Origin: Branchiostoma floridae
Lineage: Eukaryota > Chordata > Leptocardii > Amphioxiformes > Branchiostomatidae
NCBI RefSeq assembly: GCF_000003815.2
Contig: NC_049981.1
Span: 3,137,415-3,201,414 of the forward strand
DNA: 64,000 nucleotides
Reading direction: 5' to 3'
The notes under the pieces are model-generated. The model was not told the origin of the DNA. It did no database searches and was given only the letters and a program-made list of their open reading frames with translations. Positions 45,075-55,922 of the stretch are shown here, piece after piece (position 1 is the first letter of the stretch; each line of letters begins with the position of its first letter). The translations under genes and the position numbers were made by a program.

Positions 45075-45809
45075 ACTATCGTTGAAATTTGAATAATATG
45101 TCCTTTCTAGATTTTACAATCCACGGATCTTTATGGTAGCTTTGGTTGACGCACTGTTCCCAAGGAGACAGGATTGTGCTCACTGTATCTATACCCGGCT
45201 ACACAATGTGGAATTACAGCTTAATTACAACACATTGTACCGAGGCACGCTGGAAGGCCACGGCAGATAATATTCCTTTGATATAGCATCCATAGCAGGC
45301 TCTCTGTGCCCTTTTTGGGGATCATAATACACTTTTGCTGGCCATTTCTTTTTGTACTGGGTCGCTGATTGCTGGCCTTCTCTGACTGCCGGCACCGCAT
45401 GTCATGAGCATGAAAATTAGACTTTTTGGAAGGACAGGGTGCAACAAGGAAATATATGTCCTCATAGAGAATTGTACGCATACGGCCCCGAGACAGTGAT
45501 TCATAACCTTTATCAGTATAACTAGAGAGTCCAGTTTGGCCTTTGTGTGACTCACAAGCTTGGTAACCTGACCCTCTTTTAGAGCCCTATAACACTCACT
45601 CACTCACTATCTATACCAATTGTTAGCTCAATTGAAAGTCAAGAATGTGGGAATGTCAGTGGTGGCACTTTGTCTCATACTTAGGGGAGTGTAATTGCAA
45701 GCAACAGTGTTTTATGAGCACAGAGAAGGCCCCAGAGATCCTACTATGGAGGCTACCTTTGACAGGGCTTTCCATGCTGCCTGACCGTGCAGTTGAGGAC
45801 ATAATAGTG
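45075..45809. repeat. Start of duplication block 3 (leader sequence)
   Basis: 45075-45290 matches 32070-32315. About 45290-45755 is extra sequence with no recognised gene. Homology resumes at 45757 ('gacagggctttccatgctgc' against 'gataggactttccatgctgt' in block 2). Confidence 0.6.
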
Positions 45810-45905
45810 GCGTCGTGAGTGGCATGACTGGTAGAGCGTTCGGCTCCGAATCTAGAGGTCCCGAGTTCGATACCCGCCGTGCCCCGAAGTTGTGCCTTAC
45901 GCCCT
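45810..45905 (+). mobile_element. SINE head, 3'-truncated
   Basis: 'gtcgtgagtggcatgactgg', 'tagagcgttcggctccgaat' and 'cccgagttcgatacccgc' form the best-preserved tRNA-like head of this SINE family (box B 'gagttcgatac'). It stops soon after 'gttgtgcc'. tRNA-like secondary structure is incomplete, so no tRNA gene is called. Confidence 0.6.
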
Positions 45906-46716
45906 CTTTCAAAGTTGTAATATGTCTCTATATTGCACCTCTATATCATGTGGTTCTACACACAAAAAATTAGTATTATCAGTAAATAAAATCAAATATC
46001 TGTTACACAAAATGACACGTGTACATGTGTTACACAAATTGATCTAGTGCTTCAGCAGGTTCCCTTCCCTGGAGAATCTGTTGGGACCAGCCACATTGAT
46101 GGTGTCCTGCAAGTTGTGACCATCTCTCCCTGTCTCCTGTACAAATTCGTCGGTCCTGGCCTGGATCTGCCATCTTGAGATGATTTGTTTTGTCTGGACT
46201 CAGATGCACCTTCGTATTTATTCCAAATCTGGAGTGTGCGTCTATCACGCTATCAGTACGCGTAGTATGCGCAACCCGATCGCAGAACGCACGGTACTAA
46301 ATCGTGATCTATGTGTGCATTTATTATACGGTCGCTCATGGTGCATTGTGTCTGCGCTGTAAGTACGCAATGTACTCGCAATACCGCGATATCCGCGTAT
46401 TACTGCGTATAAAGCGCAAACATGTAGCGTCTTCATACCGCACTCGACAATCGTGGGACCACTGTATTGCGCATCCATAACGTCTTTGCCATCAAACTGC
46501 GCACGAATGATAGTTTTGTGCATGTCCAAAACTATCGGGCGAACTAGGCGTATATTTTCGTTTGCCTGCGTGTGTGAAACTTTCTACAAACGATTCAGAT
46601 GCGTTTGAGGTGCGACTTGTGCGTGCGGCCGCGTATGAAAGAAATCAGTCAAAATGTCAAAAAATGTCAAAACGGAACTCATGCGGCTTGAAAATATACG
46701 CAGGTGTGACCCCACC
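45906..46716. repeat. Probable inverted-repeat element and unrecognised sequence
   Basis: 46180-46716 is dense in 'gcgtat' and 'cgcat' words and ends 'acttgaaaatatacgcagg'-like, then 'tgaccccacctttaa'. It resembles the end of the element at 24130-25352. The other end could not be placed. No gene. Confidence 0.35.
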
Positions 46717-46937
46717 TTTAACAAGCGCGTGTGGCGCATTCGTTTCCATGACTACGTTCCTTACAAGTCTACAGGCCGGTGGATCCGTTGATTGGAGCGG
46801 TTATAGCCGCGGTCGCCTCACTTCACTTCACCTCACCTCGGATCAAAAATAGCCTCTCAAGGTCCAATCGCACAGAAACGTTGAGCAGTAGATTTGATGA
46901 TAAATCCTTTCTTGCTGTTATTTTTTTGTGTGGAAAA
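46717..46937 (+). promoter_or_regulatory. Conserved 5' flank of GPCR copy 3
   Basis: 'gcgcgtgtggcgcattcgtt', 'catgactacgttccttac', 'aggccggtggatccgttgat', 'cctcacttcacttcacctca' and 'cgttgagcagtagatttgat' are shared with copy 1 and, to the gap, copy 2. Likely promoter and 5' UTR. No strict TATA box. Confidence 0.5.
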
Positions 46938-46995
46938 ATGAACCGATTCATCATCTGCCTGTTACCAAGTCTACTCTTCTGGTGGACACCAATAG
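46938..46995 (+). CDS. Exon 1 (signal peptide) of GPCR copy 3
   Basis: Same 19-residue leader as copy 1 and the same phase 1 donor (GTATGT at 46996). Only one unit is present here, unlike the tandem array in copy 1. The next exon in the same phase is 48908. Confidence 0.72.
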
Positions 46996-49900
46996 GTATG
47001 TATTTTTGTTCTTTTTTGTTTAAATCATTCGCGCAATTTGTATGTTTACTCCATATCATACGAGTGATAATCGATGCGTGCTCTGTCAGAAATAAGAGGA
47101 ATAATATATGTATATACCATTTTAGACCCAGCTATCTTGAACCTCAAACGTTTGAATCCATATGGCTGGAACTTAACATCGGATCCTTGAAAGAAATTTT
47201 ATCTGCCTACTACCGGCCACCTGGACAAAATGTTTGCATAATTGATAACTTCATTGACTCCTTTACCGACTAATGGTAAAAATGGTGGCACATTTTTATT
47301 GGTGTAAATTTCATACAACAATTCCTCTTCTCTTAGAAGGAAATTCTTCAATAGTTGATTCCTATCAGAAATTCAAGTGTATGTTATACCCGTGATACTT
47401 TATAATGCCGGGACGTGGGGACTCACCGACCAGTTGGCATACAAGATCGACACATGGCACCGAAAACAACTCAGACGTTTCACAGGTCACTTCCACCCCT
47501 ACCACATTAGTAACAGTAAGCTGTACAGCAAGTGCCAAGCATCATCATTACAAAATGCAGTCCACCTTCGTAGATGGTTCCTCTTCGGCCACATTCTACG
47601 TATGCCACTGGACTCGCCGCCATAAAAGGTCCTCAACATCGCGTTTAGTAAGAAGCTCAAACCAAGGCTAGGAAGGACGCGTGAAGGCCTCCTCAGCAGT
47701 CAGTTATCTTCCTTAGAAGATTTTGAGAAAAACGCCGCTGCAGTTCCAGAGCAACCTGCTAGGAGACCCAAGCAAGCACAACATATTCTGCACGTCACAA
47801 GCTATCTGCCACCAAAGAAATCAAGACCATAGCACATTTAGATCATAAGATACAAAAAATTGAATTTCTGCTGCAGTACCAAGGTCACCTACCATGGGGC
47901 CCAAAACTGACCTTGACCTTTGTCTTCCCAACATCTACTAACATACCAAATATCATCTTGGCAATCCGTCCAGAGGTTCTTGAGTTATGCTGACCACAAA
48001 TATCCGGAAACACAAGCACCCACACACAACCCCCCCCCCCACACACACACAAAACTATATCTCCATTTTTCATGGAGATAATGAGTACCTTACTTTGGCT
48101 TATGGCAGTGGCCACAGTGGGTTGTGGCCCTCGTTACACCTGCGCCCTTCTTGTTCGGCTTTGCATCGGCACCTGCGCTCTCAATCAAAGTCTATTCAAC
48201 CAAGGACTGCCTCTCAGTGCCTCCTGTATATGCGGGTGTCGTTGCGAATCTGTATTACTCTATAGCCTTCATTGTCCATTATATATTTATCAAAGATTGG
48301 AATTGTTCGGCAATCTTGCAGATTCCCTTTTTTTGGTCATCGTGTGAACCTCAATGATTTGTCAGACAATGCCGAATTACACCTTATTCTCAGAGGGTCC
48401 TCGTTCATTGCCTTATGTGTAAAACTTCAAAACGATGCAACTCACTCAAACTTACACTGTAGATACCAAGCGCTTCTAGCTCCTCATGACTGTATCAGTC
48501 AAGTAGATATAGAAGTCTTAACTCTGCTTTTGTTCATTTTCTTTTTCATGCTTTGTAAATGAGGACTTAATTTGCATAATCAATGTGGAAATTGCATAAT
48601 TGGACTTCAATAAATGTAACACATGTAAATATAATAATAGATGGAACACAATCAGATACCAAATATGCTAATGAGGAACTAATTTGCATAATATGTGCGA
48701 ACATTGCAAAATCGCTTAAGGATTAATGATCGGAATTTTATACTGTGCAAGTCATTTGCATAAAATTTACAAAAGCTGTAAATATTTCATGGAGATATGA
48801 GTTTTCCGAACTCTAGTATTCCAAATCTTTTCATCAGGAAGCTTTCGGAACTCACTCCCTTACAAATGCGGTCCAAAACGTAATGCATTTACATACTTCG
48901 TTTCCAGTGACTATTCTTTCCTTGTTGGAAGCCCAACCAGTGACGGCCATTCCAACAAGCCAGACACACGAAGAAGAGCCTACTTCTGTGTCACCTGATG
49001 ACCTATACTTGACAGAATCTGGTAAGACATCTTCCATGTTGTAGCAAGGTGTTGCTTGTAAGCTGTTAGCTTTTACTTTTACATATTGTTGCTGTCAAGA
49101 TTGTTTCTACGTTGATTATTTAAATGACAAATTCTGGGTACCCCAAAACGGTTGCGAACATGTGCGAAAAAAATTCCCACATCCCTCTCATCAGCTCAAA
49201 GAAAACATATTGTTCTTAATGAGATGTAACTAGTCAGGAATGTTTAGAAGAGAATTGAACACACGCAAGCAAAATTCCTTATTTCTGTTTTCTTAATCAC
49301 ATCTTCTTTGGCCTCACCCAGGGCTCAAAATTAGACAACTTGTAGATACACTTGGCAAAAATACTTGCACGTTACAAAGAGGCTACATATGAATTATTTT
49401 ACCATGGCCCCTTCGATGATTCTGTTTGCACTGACTAATAGCAAAGCAATGGGTTAAATTTGATAAAATAGAATAGAATCCGTACTGCAAGGGTACGTTT
49501 TTCATATAAGTTATGACATGCAAATCATAGAATTTTGAATGTCTACGCGCTCTACGTTAGCTCCACTTAGTTGTTAGCCTGGTTACCAAACCCCAGCCCG
49601 ATCTCAAGTATCTATCGTGCAGGGGTCTGGCAGGATGACATAGGAACTCTTCTCAATTTTGCCCCTTATAGTGGGCAAAAAACTCCACCAATAGAATAGC
49701 ACAGGATCAGCAGGAGGTAATTACAGCCTACCATGATTGGTTAAAGACCCCCAACTGTATTTTTTGAATCCATAACAGTGACCACTAAGTACCTGATTCG
49801 CTACTGTGATAGCCTGCTGACCAACTGTGGTGTGTTGTAGCTGGCTACCTGTGGTAAGAGTGGTCATCAATCCTAGGTTCTCCTCCCTCTGTTCAAGGGC

Positions 49901-51615
49901 CTACGAGAAACTTTCTACAGCCATCCTGCCAGACCTCAACACGAAAGATATATTTTGAGGTTGGGGTATGGTATCCAGGCTACTTAGTTGTAAGGTAAAG
50001 GCCTACCCGGTTTGTTTTACCACCACCGGCCAAACTAGGATTACCCCACGCGGCGGGGCCTTGCATAGTAGTACATAGAAGTACAGATAGAAGTACTAAA
50101 TTACAACGCGAATGTACCGGTACCGTTTTATTGTCAGCAGAGGCACCGACAACGGCAGCCTACAAATGTAACTATAACGAGGAACTGGACAGCTTCATTG
50201 ACAACGTCACAATGGGTAAGTGGCATCATTTTCTTCACATTGCTATGAGCTGCCATTTTTTGCATCAATCGCATGATTTGTGAACTTGAGTTCACAAAAT
50301 CTGTCTCATGTTGCAGCTAACCAAACAGTCACCTCCGTCAGCCCAGCCCTGTCGGACTCTGAGAACAAAAGTACGCCAGGTTATGGAGTCATATTCAGTT
50401 CTACGGTGACAGGCATCTTCAGCGCCGTGGGAACCATAGGCAATGGCATGGTGATAACGGCCTTCTGCACTTACAGACAGGTTTGTGTGTGTCTTTCTGA
50501 CTGTCCGTCTGTCTGTCAACAGGATATATCGGCAAATACTTATGTTGGTAGGTGTTCATGTCGGAAAGATTACCTTTCGTGAAACCATGCAATTTCTGAG
50601 TTTGATATCTCGTGTACTGAACATGGCTCTCTAGCAACATCCTTTGGAACTGCAGGTGGCGTTTTAGCTGCAGTTTTTCAACAAAGATAATTCTAATTCG
50701 AATTCAAGTGCTGATTGAGTTGTCATGAATTTTCTATATGATTTTGACCCATTATTTTTGTTTATATTATGATCTTAGAAGGAATCATTTTCACAGGTAC
50801 GAACGTCCGCCAACTCCTTCATCCTCAGCATCAGCATCAGTGACATCATCATCACCGGTTTTCAGTACCCAGTAGGGATGGCCTCCAGCATCATTGGTGC
50901 CCCCTCTCTAGGACACGCCATGTGTCCCATACTAGGCGCCTTATTCTTTTTCAGTATCTACGTATCGTCGTCCTCTATGGTCCTGATCGCCTTCAACAGA
51001 TGCATACACATCACCATGTCAACAGACACATATAGGAAACTGTTCAGCCCCTTCATGTCATTTTTGTGGATTTTGTTGTCGTGGGTCGTGAGTGGGTTGT
51101 TGGTAGCTCCTGCATTTCTAGGCTACGGCGAATTTGGCTGGAACAAAAACCGAATCTGTAGCGTGATGGAAGGCAGCCCTTACAGTCCTCAATACGTGTC
51201 CAACATCTTTGGAGGTTTCTACTGGCTGGTGTTCTGTGTGGTAGTCTGCCTCTATGTGAGGATCTACCTGTTCTCGAAAAAATCCGTAGTGACGATGGCT
51301 GCAGTGACTCCAAACCTTGCCAACCCTGGGCAGTACGTGTCAAAAAGAATGCTCAAACAAACCAAACACATGTTCATCATCTTCAGCATATTCACCGTCT
51401 GCACGGCCCCCGGGGTGCTGTTTTTCAGTATTAATGTGCATGCGGACTTCTTGCCGTTTGCAGCGATAGTAGTGTCGTTCATGCTGTACCGCTTGAACTA
51501 TGTCCTGAACCCTTTCCTGTACGCATGGAAGCTGTCTTCGTTCAGGCGTGCTTTTAAGGCCCTAGTTCGCTGCAAGCGGCAGCTGCCGTTTCAGGCTGGA
51601 GCTCATGTGAACTAA
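46938..51615 (+). CDS. Class A GPCR, melatonin/Tre1-like, copy 3
   Basis: The most compact copy: exons 46938-46995, 48908-49021, 50138-50215, 50317-50480 and 50797-51615 join in frame to 410 aa. Leader 1-19 plus VTILSLLEAQ; one stalk unit (TSVSPDDLYLTES); acidic exon (CNYNEELDS, NVT); TM1 about 107-134 with GN at 125-126; Asp154 (2.50); Cys181 (3.25); N-R-C at 205-207, where the other copies have N-R-Y; ECL2 Cys in RICSVMEG; CTAP; LNPFLYAW. The third cytoplasmic loop has one extra residue (AAVTPNLANPG). The tail is short (KRQLPFQAGAHVN). Intron 1 contains LINE debris; a MITE occupies the intron before exon 3. A repeat begins 7 bases after the stop. Confidence 0.86.
47120..47274 (+). pseudogene. 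LINE endonuclease fragment
   Basis: Translation gives FESIWLELNIGSLKEILSA followed by YYRPPGQN and IDNFIDSF. It matches the 'vlWlEl...lil..vYRPP' segment of the apurinic-type endonuclease of CR1/L2-like LINEs. It stops at a TAA at 47272 and lies in intron 1 of GPCR copy 3. Confidence 0.65.
47362..47835 (+). pseudogene. LINE reverse transcriptase C-terminal fragment
   Basis: Translation gives GTWGLTDQLAYKIDTWHRKQ, LRRFTGHFHPYHISNSKLY and HLRRWFLFGHILRMPLDSP, then a stop and KVLNIAFSKKLKPRLGR. This is the post-RT region of LINEs with 'LRR..G....d.isN..LY' and 'RRW.lfGHvLRMp'. It may belong to the same insertion as the endonuclease fragment just upstream. Confidence 0.75.
47836..48092. repeat. 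Interspersed repeat (inverse of 28431-28745)
   Basis: 'tttctgctgcagtaccaagg', 'ttcttgagttatgctgacca' and 'atctccatttttcatggaga' match the reverse complement of the copy 1 intron repeat. Includes a poly-C/CA tract at 48030-48050. Confidence 0.6.
48093..48465 (+). pseudogene. Possible membrane-transporter relic (uncertain)
   Basis: A short frame reads ALVTPAPFLFG and later VVANLYYSIAFIVHYIFIK, with CLLYM in another frame between. The order 'P-P-FG ... C-LLY ... hydrophobic segment' faintly recalls the C-terminal part of organic-anion-transporting (SLCO-type) proteins. At least one frameshift would be needed, and no splice sites support an exon. 48362-48465 recurs inverted at 14642-14745, so the segment could equally be part of an unrecognised repeat. 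Confidence 0.2.
48540..48907. other. Intron 1 end, GPCR copy 3
   Basis: Repeated 'aatttgcataat' words, then 'tcatcaggaagctttcggaa' shared with copy 2, then the MITE-like 'cttacaaatgcggtccaaaa' and the acceptor 'tttccag'. An in-frame ATG lies at 48883 (MHLHTSFPVTIL), an alternative start for this copy. Confidence 0.5.
49575..49982. mobile_element. 408-bp MITE, exact 9-bp target duplication
   Basis: It starts TAGCCTGG, ends CCAGGCTA, with 'ggttaccaaaccccagcc' pairing with the complement of 'ggttggggtatggtatcc'. It is flanked by CTTAGTTGT on both sides (49566-49574 and 49983-49991). Copy 2 carries the empty site 'cttagttgtaaggtaaagg' at about 36330. It sits between exons 2 and 3 of GPCR copy 3. 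Confidence 0.88.
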
Positions 51616-51621
51616 TAACCG

Positions 51622-52510
51622 TTAACCCTATCCAGACTGGGCTTTTTTGGCATTCCATGGCCGGGAGGTGGGGGTTGTGGGGGGGGGGGGGGTTGTCATT
51701 CGACCCCTCTTCCTAATTTCAAAACGGCTTACTGTACGGTCACCAAATTTGCAGGGGGTGATATGCTCATCAAGTTTTATAATTCCTGACGTAATTTGAC
51801 GTAATTATGACGTCGTTAATTGATTTTTCACTAAAATGGGGAATTCCCATAATGTTTAAATATTTCACACAAAATGTTAACAATAAAGGTTTCTTATATC
51901 TTATAAGACTTCTGTTGTCAAAAGCCAAGTTGAACGTAACGACGTAAAAATGATGACATAAAATGACGTCATTTGTAGTTTAGCTATCCGCCATCTTGGA
52001 TTATCAACCTTAAATTTCTTATGATACATATTTCTCAACATATAACGCTAAAATCCCATGGAAACGGATTGAAAACGTTCACATGAATGTTTTCTGTAAG
52101 AAAATACAAAGTAGTGATGAAATCCAAGTGAAAATAAGCTGGTTAACCTTTTCATTATGATATTGTCGGTAATTCTTGGATTTGACCAATTACGTCATTA
52201 CATTAGCATAATTCATGAATATTTGATTATAAATGTCACACTAAGATGTTAGATATTAAAGATATATCAAAAGAAGTATAGTTTAGCAATTAAATCCTAA
52301 AATCCCATTGTTTAAACCAAAATTAGTGATTTTTGTAAAATATGCCTTTCAGAAACCCGTTACCATGGCAACACGAAAATTATAAACTTACTCTAATTTC
52401 TGTAAATTGTTGCCAACAATATTATAAGTCACCAAGTTTGGTTGTTCTAGCACAAGCCGTTTGGGAGCTATACGACGTCAAAGTCTTTTAGTCCACTAGC
52501 TCGATTGTTC
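51622..52510. repeat. Interspersed repeat replacing the 3' UTR of GPCR copy 3
   Basis: It begins 'ttaaccctatccagactggg', the terminal sequence also seen (inverted) at 33895 and 34496. It contains 'gacgtcatttgtag', 'ccgccatcttgg' and 'ttgttgccaacaat', also inverted at 33012-33895. It starts 7 bases after the TAA stop, where copies 1 and 2 have their shared 'ccgccaacactcttacgtag'. Confidence 0.7.
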
Positions 52511-52657
52511 AGGGCAAGTGAAAGTGCTGATCGTTCAAGTGCATGTCCCACCCCACCTGTCCGATCTGGCCCGATAGAACAATTGAAATTTTAGAAACCT
52601 TGTCCAACCCTGCGTTGACCTCACGACCGGCAAGGCTGGATTCTAGACCCTCCTGGT

Positions 52658-53008
52658 CAGGGTTGTAGCCAGCCTGAAATCATTTTCAGTCCCCTTGATT
52701 TTGAATGGGAATCCTATCGAGCGCCGAAGGCATTGCGTGACGTTTCGCGTCATTTCTAGAGAAAATTTTTAAATCAAGACCCTCTGAAACACTATTTCCT
52801 GCATTTTGAGGTGCAAATTTTGCTTGTAGACTAAGCTGTTCAATGGCATCTGTTTTGGTGAAGAAGAACACATGGGTTTCAGTTTTTTTTACATCTTTAC
52901 ATATCAATTTTTGTCTATCCCAGGGGACGGAATGGGGAAAACTTTTTTCAGTCCCCAGCTGCAAAATTCCTTTAAAGGACTGAAGGACAGGTGCTGGCTA
53001 CAACCCTG
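52658..53008. mobile_element. hAT-like MITE with 8-bp target duplication
   Basis: It starts CAGGGTTGTAGCCAGC, ends GCTGGCTACAACCCTG, and is flanked by CTCCTGGT and ATCCTGGT (one mismatch). CAGGG ends plus an 8-bp duplication are hAT features. The empty site is intact in block 2 near 38530. Confidence 0.88.
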
Positions 53009-54115
53009 ATCCTGGTCGCCGACCTGTAGCAGGACTTCATGTTTCAGTATTTTTGGCCATGGACATACTGTGGACTTGATTTGTTCGGTAAAAAGTAGCT
53101 TATGAAATGAGCACTGCTCAATGTCCCCACCCTACATACACTAGTAGGGCACGAATAGAAAAAAAAGGAATAGACTGAAAGCGTGTAATTGACGTAATAA
53201 ACTCATGGACAAAAGATGTGATTCGGGAGATTGTAGTGGGAAAAGAAAGACATATTCCACTGGGTAAAAGATTTTTGTACTGTCAGTAAGTTGTCTTGTA
53301 CTGTCAGAAATTATGTCTATGTCATGGTCTGCGAGTTTTGGAAGCTGTTTATTGAATTATTCTTTTGAAAAAAAAAATGTTGTACTTTCATGTCAATGTT
53401 TTGCTAATGATGAATAATGCTATATTTCAAAACCGTTTCGTTACTTTTTCGGAATTTTACCTTCTTGCAATTCAAGATTGCCATACGTGATTAGGATACC
53501 CGCATTGGGCATTATAGATAGGTGAATTATCGAAATATCATAGACGTTTGACGATTGACAATCAATCAGCTATTAGGCAGAGAGTTAAAATGTACGTGTT
53601 GTAAAACTGGTTGCGTGGAAATTGTATATACTTCACTATGATTTGCACCTTCCTACTGTTTGCCTCTAAAAGACAAATGGGCGATTGCGGTAACAGGTTA
53701 TTTATCGGTTTCCGTATATATTTTCTAGGACGTCACGAGCGGATATTAACTTGATTTCTGGCAGCAGGAATCATGAAGTAAATGAATGATTTGTAACCTT
53801 CGATGTTCAATGTCGCCCGAAGGGTGTATATTTGAGTAATTCTTTTGATGGTTGCGCGTAAATAGAACCTGTTGTATTTTAGTACCATTTGTGGCATGGG
53901 CACTTTAAAACTTGGCACGAAAGTTGCTATCACGAATTGTCACAGTGTGTTCCGTAAGATGGCATAAAGATTTGATAAGCATGCATACCGTTGCCTGAGA
54001 CTTCTCAAGACTTGTCGTTTAAAGACTGGACAGGGATATCCATTCTAGTTACTTGGTGGCTGTATTTGTTTGGCTCATCTTTAAATTAAAAGAACGGTTG
54101 TTTTTACGGTAGTGT
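53009..54115. other. 3' flank of GPCR copy 3
   Basis: Homologous to 38540-40190 ('tttttggccatggacatact', 'ggacgtcacgagcggatatt'). No gene recognised. Confidence 0.5.
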
Positions 54116-54495
54116 CCTAGCTTTCAGTGATGTTTTAAAAGCCTTACTCTGGTACTAATCACGACTTCCCCTACCCATCCAGGCGTGAAAATAGGTACCT
54201 GGCTTCGATTGGGGGGGGAGGGGTTAAAAGGCTGTGGAATCCAGTCAGTCAACCATATAAACAAACCAATTAACCAACCAACCAACCCAACAAACAAACA
54301 AATAAACAAAACACCAACCAACCAACCAACCAAACAAACAACACACCAACCAACCAACCAACCAGCAACCGAGCCGACCGACAGACCGACCAGCTAGCCA
54401 ACCTGCCAGCCAACAAACAAACAAATAAACAAGCAAACATACCAAACCAGCCAACCATTCAACCAACCTGCTAACCTACCAAACAAACAACAAAC
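54116..54495. repeat. SINE tail with AACC microsatellite, block 3
   Basis: 'ggcgtgaaaataggtacctg' followed by an AACCAACCAACC-rich run (about 54255-54490). Counterpart of 41280-41640. The long Leu/Val/Trp-rich frames on the minus strand are simple-repeat artefacts. Confidence 0.75.
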
Positions 54496-55922
54496 AAGTC
54501 CCGTAGAAGGTCAGTTTCTTAACACATGTTGTTAAAGACAAAAGAAAAAGACGACAAACATTCATGTTGGTCCTTGAAAATGGTGAGTCTTAAACTGTGC
54601 TTTACAAAAGTTCTCATAGTGACACAACTTGTCTACGATATCGATTGTCCTAGTACTATCAGACAGAGTTAGTCTGGGTACCAGCCTCCGTGGTAATTGC
54701 TGGCTCAATGTTACCGCTTTCTACAAGTATGGGAGCAAAAGATTCAGCTAGTAGTTACTATTGAGGATAGCACCCAGGCTATCCAGGCAGACAGTCATGG
54801 TAAGTTAACAGAGGCTATATTCGCAGGTGGCCGCCGACTGTCCATGACAAGTATTTCAGATATGTGAAATAAACCTATTGTATCGTCAACTAACATTTAA
54901 GCGCTGTATATGTCTGCTCTCTGTACACTGGACTTGAGCTGTGTGTTAACAGCATCCAACAGACGGAAGTTTTGCGCAGATTACGCATGAAGAAATAACT
55001 TCAACTTTCAACTATAATCACCTAATGTTATATCTACTATACAAACTTTGTAGTGTATTACAAGTACATTCCAATACTAATATTTTTGGTGTTGGAAAGT
55101 GCCTTCTGAAAGGATTAAACAAACAAAAATGATCATACAAACCAGAAATGTAGCATTTGCAAGTAAATACATAATGTTTACTTTCACATGGTCTAGCCTA
55201 ACAGACTATGCTGTTCTCTTTATTCTCAAATGGTTACCAGCCCTACCAGATCTGTCCTATCACTTGCTACATTAACGTAATCGAACACCACAGGGTGTCT
55301 GCTACTTTACCAGTAGGGGAGACGATGCCATTAGAATTTCACCCACTAATACATGCGTTCCAATGGGAGAGTTGAGGAAACAAATATGCAATTATCTCAA
55401 GAATAAAAAGTTCAAGCCATACAAACTTACCTTCAAATGATAGCCTACTACATCCAGTCTCGGCAAATTCCTTGGCAAGAATTTCTATACGGCTTATCTT
55501 TTGATACACCCCCCTGATTAGAGCCCTTGGATTGGCCCATTTGGCTGAAAACAGCATTCTGGCGACGATACCACTATTTCAGGGGGGTGCGGAAACCCCC
55601 TCGATGGAGAAAGGTCATTTTTTACAACTAATTCTACCAGTGTAGGGTCTTTCCTACTGCAGCCACTCCCAAAATGCCCAGATTTCACATAAAATCCCAC
55701 CAAGAAAGGCTTTTCAATGGTTTAAAGCCTTGTTTTTATTTGAGATCTCTCACCATGGACTCTAGGCGCCTGCGCTAATGCTTACGTCACCCCAGTAACA
55801 TTTAGTAACAGCCGTCTGGTCCAGGTCATTGACCTTATTTGTACAAAAAAAAACGAAGCAAAGACAATATGTTTCTCTTCCGTGAAGGTAAACATAACAA
55901 TCTATTTGTCAAGACCCAAGGC
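54496..55922. other. Intergenic between GPCR block and fibrinogen gene
   Basis: A small inverted repeat at about 54668-54780 ('tagtctgggtaccagcc' with the complement of 'gatagcacccaggcta') resembles the ends of the MITE at 49575. A candidate minus-strand AATAAA (55740-55735) could end the fibrinogen gene's transcript. Otherwise nothing recognised. Confidence 0.4.

Noticed and set aside
45815-45890. A tRNA gene
   Set aside because: Box A- and B-like words are present, but the stems do not pair well and the same head with a common tail recurs elsewhere, which indicates a SINE.
48072-48562. Hydrophobic frames as a complete small membrane protein gene
   Set aside because: No start or splice context, frames overlap, and part of the sequence recurs inverted at 14.6 kb. 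Kept only as a low-confidence relic.
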